A stretch of 64,000 bases of DNA. Source: Antedon mediterranea. Its lineage: Eukaryota; Echinodermata; Crinoidea; Comatulida; Antedonidae. Location: NCBI RefSeq assembly GCF_964355755.1, contig NC_092672.1, positions 930,001 through 994,000 of the forward strand, in the 5' to 3' direction. This document shows, one piece after another, positions 1 through 11,600 of this stretch. How positions within the stretch are numbered: position 1 is the first letter of the stretch; each line of letters opens with the position of its first letter. Below the pieces are notes generated by a model. That model had not been told where the DNA came from. It saw only the letters and a program-made list of their open reading frames with translations, and did no database searches. Both the position numbers and the translations under genes were made by a program.

Positions 1-207
1 TGAAATAAGTCACGGAAAAGGTAACCACGTGTTAGTAGGTCTATAGTCTATATTTATCTATTTACCTATATTATGAGAAACAATCACTGTATCTAGCTTT
101 GTCTTAGATATATGTACGCGCTAGGCGTAAGCTATGACGTTTTTTTGTTAGCCTTTTGTGATTGGTTGCCAAAACAAAGTTTCTAATAATTTGTATTGTA
201 TTTCAAG

Positions 208-1977
208 GTATAGCAAGTGGGTATTTACATTTACAATTAAAAGAAAAAAGAATATTTGCCATGAAAATATTTCGAAGTTTGGGAATGGGTAAATCAACTT
301 TTGAAAATACAATTGTACACGAACTAGAATACCTGAAACGTAAACTGTTAGAAGTTGCTGACACGTCAGTTGAATACGACCCTAAACATATCATCGAGAA
401 CGCCGTTTCAAACATCACATGTGGAATCGTTTTTGGAAAACGTTACAAGTATGACGATCCAAAATTCAAAAGATTTCTAAGTATACTGTACGCAAATTTT
501 GAAATGATTTCCCATTCTGCTGCTCTGAACTTTCTACCAATCTTGAGATATATTCCTGGAAGTGGTTGGAAGACTATATTTAAAAATGTAGATACGTTTA
601 TGAATGAATTCATTAATGTTGAATTGAAAGAGCATACAGAAACAATTGACTTCAACAATCCACGTGACTTTATCGATGAGTTTTTAAAAGCAAAATCTGA
701 ACTGGAGAATGAAGGTGAGAATACAGATGCATTTGACGATGAATCAGCCAAACAAGTTATCTCGGAACTTTTTATCGCTGGAACTGAAACAACCGCAACA
801 ACGTTAAAATGGGTAATTCTGTACTTAGCTCTCTATCCCGATATTCAGGCTAAGGTGTATGAAGACATAATGTCAGTATGTGGAGGAAACAATCCTCCAA
901 CATATAAGGACCAACCAAAACTTGTGTACTCTGAGGCAGTGATGATGGAAGTGACCCGTATCCGACCTATTGCTCCATTAGGTAAATAATTGAGCCTATA
1001 TAATATATGCCTGTAATTACATACCTCGAATATATAATTTTAAAATAATAAATATATACGAACACATTTTATACACACTGTTTTACATACAGGTGTCGCG
1101 CATGCTGTTCTGCACGATACGTACTACCAGGGGCATTTTATAGCAAAAGGTACAACCGTGATACCAAATATGTGGGCAGTGATGCATGACCAAACCACTT
1201 GGCATGAACCAGACAAATTTAAACCAGAAAGATTTATCGATGAAAAATGTAATCTAATCAAAATGGAGGAGTTAATTCCATTCTCAGTTGGTAGGTTATT
1301 TTCAGTATCCACAATTATAGATAGTTTAAGAACGACACAGCGATTGTTCAAAATAATTTCATGTTATGCTCAGTTATCCACGATAAATATACTCAACAAA
1401 AACACCAATTCTACCCACAATTTAAAAGAACCACTAAAAAATAATTAAGTTTAGTTAGTAAAGGGGTTGAACTTTGGCGTGAAATACCTGAGACTCTTAA
1501 GTTACATAAGAATCCTATAACTTTTAGGCCTAAAATAAAATACAAAGATAAATTACTTTTGCAATACTCTGATTAATCTTTTTTTGTTGATAAGAAAAAA
1601 AAAAGATTTCTACTTATAAGCTGTGCTTCAGACATTCCCCCTTTCCATTCTTTCGTTTTGTACAGTAATGAATATTTATATATGTTTATGTTTTTGTTGT
1701 GAATGGAAATAAAGAAACAAAACACTAGAAGAATGTATGTATTTTTTTCCCAGAAAAATATCTAATACAGTGTATACTTATAATTCTCTCCATAGGTCGC
1801 CGTTCCTGCCCGGGAGAACAATTAGCTCGCAAGGAACTATATTTGTTTTTCACACACTTAGTTCATCAGTTCAAGTTTGAATTACCTCCAGACAAGCAGA
1901 AACCAACAACGGAACCACATGTTGGAATAACCTTATCTCCCAAGCCATATCAACTGATAATCACCAACAGAAATTAA
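208..1977 (+). CDS. Cytochrome P450, CYP2 clan, 3' part (exons 2-4)
   Basis: Heme-thiolate monooxygenase, normally anchored in the ER and fed electrons by NADPH-P450 reductase. Three exons join in phase: 208-981, 1093-1290 and 1796-1977 (stop TAA). Each junction splits a glycine codon after its first base. Visible motifs are the I-helix AGTETT, an ExxR motif read as EVTR, PERF inside KPERFID, and the heme loop FSVGRRSCPGE, whose Cys is the heme ligand. The C-terminal ITLSPKPY is typical of CYP2-type enzymes. The first exon, with anchor and proline hinge, lies left of the window. The exon at 208 begins in phase 1, exactly the phase in which the P450 first exon at 61953-62328 ends, so the two genes are probably related copies. 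Adding an exon of that size predicts about 509 residues, a normal P450 length. The C-helix Trp of the usual WxxxR is Leu here (LKEKR). Substrate unknown. Confidence 0.93.
1300..1735 (+). mobile_element. 5'-truncated LINE 3' end in a P450 intron
   Basis: The last intron of the P450 (1291-1795) contains the tail of a non-LTR retrotransposon. From about 1462 it reads GVELWREIPETLK..., the kind of sequence that ends CR1/L2-type ORF2 reverse transcriptases (GPKLWN-SLP in many families). A stop follows near 1574, then an AT-rich 3' part. An in-frame TAA at 1446 shows decay. Orientation is the same as the host gene. Confidence 0.55.
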
Positions 1978-2250
1978 ATAATAATAATTATTGACGAGCA
2001 GCATTTGTAAATTTCAATTTAATCTACATTTTACTGGGTTTTTAATTTGTTCTTATTCTTAGTGTTTTACTCTATTTTTAGACACTAATTATAAAATAGT
2101 TTATCCTGTTAGTCTTGTTACACTTTCTGTGATATAAATCAATTAAAATTGATTTTTTAAACATTTTGAACTATCTATCATTTTAATCTTTTAGATTATT
2201 CCGTTTAATTGCATGTGTTATACAATAATATCAAATTATGATTTTGACCA

Positions 2251-2260
2251 AATAAATAAA
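2251..2260 (+). promoter_or_regulatory. Overlapping poly(A) signals for the P450
   Basis: Two overlapping AATAAA hexamers lie about 275 bases after the P450 stop codon, a usual 3' UTR length. The P450 and NOS-1 converge tail to tail with 658 bases between stop codons; apart from AT-rich 3' UTR sequence I see nothing else between them. For NOS-1 on the minus strand, ATTAAA-type signals (TTTAAT on this strand) occur at 2371-2380. Confidence 0.5.
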
Positions 2261-2635
2261 AATGAAAACAAACAAAAATATAGGCCTATGCAGTATCGTG
2301 GGCAATACGGTAAGCGTTGTGATTAATGGTACTATATTCCTACATCTAATTTAGGGCTAATTTTCTACCGTTTAATTTAATATTTGGATTGCAGCTGTTC
2401 ACCGACAGCACCCTGTGCTATTATACGTTGTTGCTTGTTTGATTCAGAACAAAAAGCATCATATTTTGTCTAGCTATCTATTTAGATCACGTGGTCTTTG
2501 TATTCTGTGTATCGATATACAACTTTTCCCACCCACCAAGTTCCCTCGCCAAAACTTTCTGCCGCCAGGTTCCTTCGCGCCAAACGCTTGTGCGTGGTTC
2601 GTCTTACGCGCGCGCATCTCTTACGTGATGTTCCT

Positions 2636-5600
2636 TCAACGCGAAACTCCAAATATATCTTCATGATATCGGTCTTCGTCCTTTAAAGAAATGTTTATGT
2701 AAGTTAACTAACAATATAGAAAATGACTAAGGAAATGATTTCATATGCCTATATGCCTACAAATTACTTAAAAAATATTAATTAGTTCTATTCGAGGAAA
2801 TATCAGAGTTATTCAACATTTCTTTGAAGCTGGTTTGTGTAAAGCTCTGTCTACACTATCAAACTTAAAACTAAAAAAATGTGATATGACATCATCATTT
2901 CCATATATGGGCACATCCCATTTTGTTCACATAAAGTTTGATAGTATAGACAGCTTTATAATATTTAAACAAAATATGCCTATATTGTCACACTATGGTA
3001 AACAACGTATATGTAGAAAAATTAATATGGCTAATATGATATTGATATTTCCGATTCTACGTAAAGCTCTGTCCTGTCAAACTTTGACAAAAAAAAGTGT
3101 GATGTGGCTAAATATGGCATAGTGATATGACATCATCATGTCCACATATGAGCACATCACATTTGTTTGTCACATAAAGTTTGATAGTGTAGACGGAGCT
3201 TAAGATGAAGTAAAATAAAAGTAAAAATAATCGTTACCTTTAGTATCTGTAGCATAGCTTCGGCATTTGCTAATGTTGTGCATCCGTGAATTTGTATAAT
3301 GTCCAATAATGTCGTTATTACGCCTCTCGCCATGTTTGTCCCACCACATATGTACACGTGACCTCGCTGCTCGATCATTTTCGTGTATACAGTTAATGAA
3401 TGTTCAAGTAATTCATTTTGTACGTATCGCTATTTTAAGCAAATGTTTACATGTTATATATTAATATGTGTTTTCAATGCTTTCTTTTTAAATTGTTATT
3501 TATTTTTATGTCTTTAGGATGTGGCCAAGGATTACTAATAGTAATCAATAACTGTCCTATCAGATAGGTGGTAATCATCTGATACAACCAGTGAACCAGT
3601 TCACACCAGGGAAACCCCTACTTGTCTCGAATGATGAACTGGGTTCACGGGTTATAACTGTGTACACTGGACCTACGATTCATAGTCCTTACGGTTTATA
3701 AGTCTGTTTGGTGGATGCGAATATCCTCTACTCTTGGTGGGACCCATGGAAGATCAATGACTCGGAAGATCAATGACTCGGAAGAGTCGTTTTCATTGTC
3801 AAATTAAATTTGAGTATCCACTACCCCTAAGTCGTGCATTTGTTTTGTCTTACAGCAATGCCGTAGAGTTTAAATGAAATAGGTGATGTTAAAGTATGTT
3901 GCTTATATTACATTTATTCTAGCAAACCGAAATTGATAACTTTAGTTACAGAAAACCGATATTGTAAATGAATTCCTTTAAAGTGACGTAGTTGCTTCTG
4001 CGGAATAATTGGGGTTTTGTTGTTGAAATTTCCGCATAAACTTAAGGATAAAGCTAAAAAAGGTATTCCTACCTTTTGACCATTTTCTGTCTGTGAAAAT
4101 GCTACATTAACACTTTCTAATACACCTGACTGCAACAGCGCCTTCAATTCATTTTCGTAAACGTAGTCAATAGAGGGATGACGACAGCCATAAAACAAAG
4201 TGAATATAGGTTTCTCTTTCAAACTGGCTTTCATCTGCTGGTGTTGAAAGAAGCCTCGAAATGGCGCAATACCTGCTCCATTCCCAATTAGGATAATAGG
4301 TGCAAACGATTCGGAAGGAAGATGAAAACCTTCGCATCTTAAACACAAAATCAATGACATTAAATAACGCAAAACACTTTTTTGTCAAACTAGTTTGATA
4401 GTGTAGACATAGCTTTAGAAACTTTGATGAAAGAAACAACCATGATTAATTAGCAAAAGAATCTTAAAAAAGTATAACATGATTCTAAAGAAAACAAAAA
4501 CCTGAAAGTGACTCGTTTTATTGTTTTGTAGATTACCTTTTGATAGATAATGGAACGACATCTTCTGCCTTCATTTTTCGAAACCATCCGGAACATAGGC
4601 CATAACTGTGTTTTCCATTCTTAGCTGTTGTTTTTACACCTAAAAATAACAGTAAATTATAAATGTGAAATAAATTCTAATAACTTTTAAAAAAACGATA
4701 GCGTATAGGCCTACATTAATTTGGAAAAAGGAGGTATTAAGCTCTGTCTGCAATATAAAACTAGTTTGACAAAAAAAGTGTGATGTGCCCAAATATGGTA
4801 GTGATATCATCGTGTCCATATATGGGCACATCACATTTTTTTTGTCACATAAAGTTTGATAGTGTAGACAGAGCTTTATGTATCCTTAAAATTCCAAGTT
4901 GGTAAAAAGTCTGTGGAAAAAATTTGAAACCATGTCGGTATTATTGCCGCTCAAGCACTATACTTAAAACTGAAAGATATACTTACCATTAACTTTACCA
5001 CTAGTGAAATGCTGCTGTAAAGCCACTGTTAGGTGAATCTCATTTGCATAGGTCAAAAGGCATGAGCTGACTGAATAGTATCGAGGCCTAATGATAGGAA
5101 ACTTTTCAATGATGAGTTCTGCAGTAATCTTTACGTTGACAAACACGTCTAGGACGTCACATACAGATGGATTTCCAAGTGCATGCAACGTCTCTTTGTA
5201 TAAATCTTGTTCCTAGTTGATAAATCATGAACAATAAACGTTTCAAATATGTGTTTAATGAACAAAGGATCGGATGAGGAAAGATGGAGAACGATTCACG
5301 CTTGTCATTGGTCAACTCACTAGTGGGAACCAAACTTAACGGGCTAGACTCGATAAGTCAATTAGATTTTATAGCTCCTCCTTATGCTACTTTACCAAAA
5401 ATAAGAAAAAGAAAATAATTTTGAATTGAAATGAAGAACACAAAAACACATACGGTAGACAGTCGTTGAAGAATCTGTTTCTCAGCAGAATCTGACGACA
5501 TTAATGCAAAAGTTGTCAGAAGTTCCTGAGTTGGGGGCGCACTTATGTCTATAAAATGTTTCAATGCTGTTCGTACTGAGCAGGGCGGTAACCTGCTGCA

Positions 5601-8600
5601 TTTTCTCCATGATTTACTTGCGTCTAGAATAAAGTAAGAAGGTATATTGCAACGGTCGGTGGATTGTCGAGTTTAAATACAGGAAATGTATACAAGGTAG
5701 TATCAAACTTATTTGTAATCGTGGCACTTGCATTACTAGACCAAACATACATATGCAGTTTGCGTATGTAAATGTAGACTACTGTTTTTTTTTTATTTAT
5801 ACGCTGTGCTTTGAAAATCGTTTAATTTGAAATGTAACCGTAAGATATATGACAACTTCTTTATTTTCTTTGAACGATGAACATTTCAATATGACAATAC
5901 AAAATAAAATTTAAAAATTCTACAAGCAAATGCTTATAAAAAAAGAACCCTATTTAAATACCAATCTCAATAAATAGACTATAAATACCAAGTTTTTCAA
6001 CTTCAATGACGTCATCAAAAGTCCGTGTGTTCATTCTGCCAATAATTTTGTTCACAAGAATTTCATCGTTAGAGGGATAAACGATGACGTGGTCACCTGG
6101 GTCATACAATAAACCAGTTTCTTCAACATGTTCCAATCGAATAAGTAGCGTAGACCGACTGAAGAATAACAAGGTAATGAGAAAATGAGAAAAAATAATA
6201 ATAAATAAATAAGAGAGTCAGTTTTTCTCTGTAAAAGAACAAATAAATTAAAAAATACCACACAACCAAATACAGTAGAGCTAGCAAAACAGAGTTGGAG
6301 GGGCAGTCTTCACATCATCTGAAGTTGGCTCCAATTACGAAGAAGAAGAATCAGCAAATTTCAATGGTTATATCGGTCGGTTGGTTAGTCAGTCGGTCGT
6401 TCGGTAAACACTAACTCAAATTTGCACACGCGACTGGGCCAGCCATGTATATGGCCTTGTTCACTTACAATTAGAAGTCTTGGTTTGGCTAGATTGGTAA
6501 TCATGCTTCAATATTTAACTTTAAAAAAACCTTTGGAACGTCAAAAGAATAGATCTACACTTTTAGGTTTTAGCAGATCTAATTAGTTTGAACATTTACC
6601 TTGACGAATGTGATTGTAATTCTTTTTTTGAATGCAAACGACACGGTACAACCTTCCTCTTGTGTATCGACGAAAGAGAATCTATCAGATTTGGTTCTGA
6701 AGACTGACTTTTGACAACACGATAGTCTTTAGGATCCCATTCCAGTTCTTTCTTTATTTCATCGATTGACTTTAGTAAGATTGTCTGATCATACAAGGAA
6801 TTCTCATTGCAGATAGTCTATAAAATACAAATGATTATTATAAGCTTGAGTTTGGCTTATTTTCAATTTTTTCAAAGTGTCCAATAGGCCTGCTAGTGTT
6901 ATTATCAGAATTACAAACATTTTACTCCGGGATTTAACTCTAGCATACCTGAATCACTTTAAGCGTCCAAATCTGAAAAGACTCCGCCTGTTTGTACAGC
7001 TCATCCCCCTCACCGACTTCAAGTAATTGTTGTGCTCCAAGTTCGATGAGATTGTCGTTAACATCATGGGCAAATTTACAAAAAGTATGGTACGATCGAG
7101 ATCCAAGACCAAACACTGCAAATCTAAATATTAAAAAAGCGCCATCTAACGGCCACACAATGAACCAAATTGTCTGCTATACTTCTAGTTGAAAATTCCT
7201 TACCTGACATTCTTGAAATTCCTTTTACTATCATTTGGGTTGCAATCGTTTCCATTTTGATACGTGACTTTTGTACGTAGCAACGACAATTGGCGACCAA
7301 ATTTCTAAATGAATCAAGATTATAAAAAAAACAACTTGTTATACATACAAAAGATATACAGGCTAAATTATCACGTGAAACAAATACTTACCTACATGTA
7401 AATGAAACATCGTTGCAAAAAAATCACACTAGATACATAAAGCTTGGTTCTCAGTACGACGCAACGCAAAGACGCAGACGTAACACTAACGAGTTGACCG
7501 ATTACAAGCGACAGTTTAAATAATCCATCGCTTGTGATTGGTCAAATCACTTATGTTGCATTACGTCCTGTGTTGCGTCTCTATTGGGAACTAATTCACA
7601 ATACGTTTGCTGCCCTCCCTCTACAGTTTATGAATGTCAATACATACCAGTTATTGTTTTTACCTTTGCATTTTGTGGAGGGTCACCATTTCCAAATGTA
7701 CTTGTGATTATCAGTAAGATATGCTCTCTGCTCAGTCGCGTTGTGTCGTACTGATCCATCGGGTATACCTTAAAGCAGCAAAATACAAGTTTAACGCCTC
7801 CACCCTGGACATTCGCCCAATGAAACATAAAAAGAGTACTATTTATCCGCACATGACGAAAGGTGGAGCTGCTACCGTGCAATTGATCGTTAGACGTAAT
7901 TGCGCTAATAGTTACGTAATTTATATCGGTATGCTTACCTCAACATAAAATAAATTCCGATAGAATTCGGCAAATCTTCGTGCAAATTTTTCAGACTGGC
8001 CTGTCTCTGTTCCGAACAATATACATACCCTTTCACGTTGGGCAAGTGCCTTCATTGTCATGTATTGCACGCACATGATAAAACTGAAATGACAACATTA
8101 GTCAATTGTATTTTTTTTCTTTTCAAATTGTTTAAAATGTTTTTCTTTTCCAGCCTGTGTTTAGGGATCACAGCCTATAACAAAAATTAATGACACAAAG
8201 AAAAGAGAATGTCACATTTTATTTGTAATTGACATTAACTTCAGTGTACATGTCCGAATGGTCAACCATTCATCAGCTTCAACCACGCCACGTCACTTGT
8301 TTTGTCACGTATAGCCAAGAGACGTAAATATGCTTAGTCATATTAACTTTTTTTTTATCACTTTTTAACTTTTTATCATACTCATTCAACAGCGAGTAAC
8401 TCGCCAATTACAGGATGGATAAACTATTTAATAATTTATCGTGCTTATAAACTAAGTCTCATTTGAGGCTTAGGGAGTGGAGTTGAAAGAGTCATGAGTT
8501 ACAACCCTGCACTAGGTCAGGATTGAACCCGGGACCTTGGGATTGGAAGGCAAGCACGTTAACCACCAAGCTACAGCTCCACTACAGCTCCACTATTAAG

Positions 8601-11600
8601 TGTATATTGTTGTACTTTAGTTGATAAAGACGTACTAGGCCCTGAAATGAGATAATAAACATACGCCCTCAACTGTCACTCACATTGTAACTTCTTTCAA
8701 TGTGTATCGCTTCTGTTTAAATTGCAATTTCAATGTTGGATCCTGCCATTCGTGCGACTCAGCAGCATTGTCCTGTAAAAAAATGTGTGAAATTGAACTA
8801 AAAACCGTCGTTCAAAAATTCAGCACGCCATATTCAACAATCATTGCTGTGTTTAGAGACAGTTGAACGAATGCAATTATCTTTTTTTTTTCAATTATTA
8901 CTAGTGTGTTTATACCTGGTAATCAAATGAAGGTTTTAAATGATAATTCGTCATCTCCTGATGAAATACCTTGGTGGCGCTACCAGACAGTGGGGGAACT
9001 ATCCACACCCAGTCAGCTGGACAACCTCCCCTTAGCGTCTGCTCTTGTTTAAAATGTTTCATGAAGGCATCAGACGCTGTATGATGATCCCACAGTGTAA
9101 CGCCAGCTGTCTGAACAGAAAATAGAACAGGTTTAAAATCAGTTTTATGAATGGAGTTTAAATCAATACACTTTCCAGGAAGTTCTATAAATGGAGTTTG
9201 GACTATAATTTTGATTATTTAAGTTATCATATCAATTTTGTTTTTCTTTTTTTGTGTGTAAACCCTTATATTTTGTTTTTCTTCTGTGTTTTCTGTGTAT
9301 TCAGATTTCTATGTTTCATATGACAATACTGTAACGTACGGCGAGAGTCAATAAACTAAACCTAAATCTATTATAAATTATATATTTATAGTAACATTTC
9401 TTCAAACGTCACTCACCTGAAAACTGTAATTAACAGCCAGTGTTGTCTCCACCATTGCTTTGTCCTTCCAAAACGATGAGTTGGTTGACGTATCAAGACA
9501 CATTCGCTTTGCTATTGGCTACCAGTACAGAAACATAACAATGAGAATTTTATAAAAACTCACATAAAATCAATATTCGGATCGAACAGGTTATGCAGAG
9601 AAAAGGAAACTACATCTAATAAATCAATCAATCAAATCCGAAATTTTAAGAGGTCTAATTTAGTTTACTATGTATTGTTATTTTGTTCAAAGTGGGGTCA
9701 AAGTGGGGTCAAAGTGGGGTCAAAGTGGGGTCAAGGTAGATTACCACCGTCTATTTGAACCAAAGGTGTCTATACGTAGCAAATATTATTATTTCTGTAA
9801 TCTAAAGATGTCTACATTTTGACCCTCAGTTGCATGCTGCCATTGTATTTTTTGTACGGGTGATTGCATGATAATAAAGAATACGAAGTAACTGTTTTAC
9901 GAGAATAACAAGGTGTTTCTACGTAACAAAAAAATATTAGTTTTGTAATCTACAGACGTACAATGATATTTTGATATAATAAGTATACATACCTCTAACA
10001 TATTGTACCGTTGTGGATCACAAATATCGCGTGTACCTATCTCTGTTACCATGTACCAGCCGCTGAATGGTGCGGCTGGAAATTGAATTCCACCGCAATC
10101 GAATACCATATCAGACACTGCTGGTACGGCGTACCACTGAAGGCCTAGTTCATTAAACCATTCATATCTAGAGAAAATAGAAACAGATACACAATTGCGT
10201 AAAGTAAAATTTGGGAACCAAGCTTTAAAGCAAATAATACCATCTTTAGAACTTACGTTGGATGTGATATTGATACTTGCAAAACTAAATTCGAAGGTAT
10301 CTCAAAAACGTCTGGATCATTTCCATTTGTTGATAACACTAATGGAAGAATATCAAACATCCCTCTCTTTCCTTTCCATCCAAGTAATTGGCAAAGCTGA
10401 AACAAGATAAGATTTTATAATTTAGCACGTACAGTTGTTTCTCAATTATATATTATGAGAAGAATACACACGTCTATGAAAATATTTGGATTGCGCCAAG
10501 ATGTGAGACCACGACAATGGTATTTGTAGGCTAGCATGGTAACCACCACGCACGTTAGATCAACTGTGCGTATGCACATAATGACGCGAAAAATGAGCAA
10601 CCTCTAGGAGCTGGGCTGGTCGATACGCGCACAAAGTAGATGAGTAGACTTACACGAACATTGGAATGCGAATGTCAATGTTATGTTAACATGAACCCAG
10701 TTACCTCTAAAGTACACATACTTTTGTAAATTCAACATTTACTGGATCACCGATGGTCGTTCCGTCTTCCCTGATATACCCGGCATACCGTATCAACTGC
10801 GAGTTCCATATACGGCAATTCTTTTGTCCTGGTTGTCTTGCTGGGAATATTGTCATGGCCGATCTAGCAACAAACAATTAATTAACACATAGATTAGAAT
10901 AATAAGACATTTTAGTGTCTAAATAACGCCAAACGTTTTTGCGCGCCCGTAAAAGGGTGTAATATCACTGAGTCACATCTCAATCGTACATATTCGTCAA
11001 TAATAGGCTCAAATTACCTAATTTTTCCTTTATTCGTAGCAAATTCCAAGTGTCTACAAATGGCTTCAAACATGTCTTTTGTTGATGAAATATTACGGCA
11101 ATCATATACTTCTAGAGTGTTCCACTGTTGTCTTCCAATGCATCTAGGTGCGTTTCGCCAAGCTAACTTGGCGCCAAATACGAGTTCTTGGCGGGAAAGT
11201 TCATAATGACCCGTTTTTGTAATAGATTCTTCAACACACTTTATTCGAGCCAAGTGCAAATCTGTTCCATTTCTAAGATAGAAAGATAGTAACGGTACGA
11301 ATAAACACGAGGTGCAGTGCATATTATACGAATAGTTACTTACTATATTATAATATAGTCACAAGTAAAGTATTTATTTTACGTTTTGCATCATTTTTAC
11401 ATTGTATGAAATATTTAAATCTAAATGTTTTCCCTCGTACAATGTGTTTGATATTAAAAAATCTTAATCGTATCCCGTAACTTCTTTGCTATATCTAAAT
11501 AAATGAATAATTATTTTTAATCAATTTCAATTCAGAATGATAACTTGTAAATTGTAGGCGGTATTCATTCATTGTATTTATATCCATTTTGTCATCGTGC

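Larger units (their letters stand above)
2636..6817 (-). other. NOS: NOS-1 FAD/NADPH reductase domain and truncated C-terminus
   Basis: Eight exons. [20 protein letters not shown] (FAD binding), [20 protein letters not shown] and [12 protein letters not shown] (NADPH binding), and YICGGTNMA mark the cytochrome P450 reductase-like module. Differences from NOS-2 are GN instead of GP in the G-P-G-T-G loop, CGG instead of CGD, and SSCLL instead of SSSPR. The last exon (2636-2680) gives [14 protein letters not shown] and stops; it keeps the Phe of the EDIFG motif, the aromatic that packs on the flavin in this family, but has no tail. Confidence 0.88.

Noticed and set aside
2482-2664. 60-codon minus-strand frame over the NOS-1 last exon
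   Set aside because: It reads a different frame from the NOS-1 exon; the conserved RYHEDIFG frame ends at 2636.
8455-8582. tRNA gene
   Set aside because: A and B boxes are present, but no cloverleaf or anticodon arm can be built; fits a SINE better.
10490-10560. Possible second SINE fragment (GCGTGGTGGTTACCATGC on the minus strand)
   Set aside because: Only an A-box-like stretch remains; no B box.
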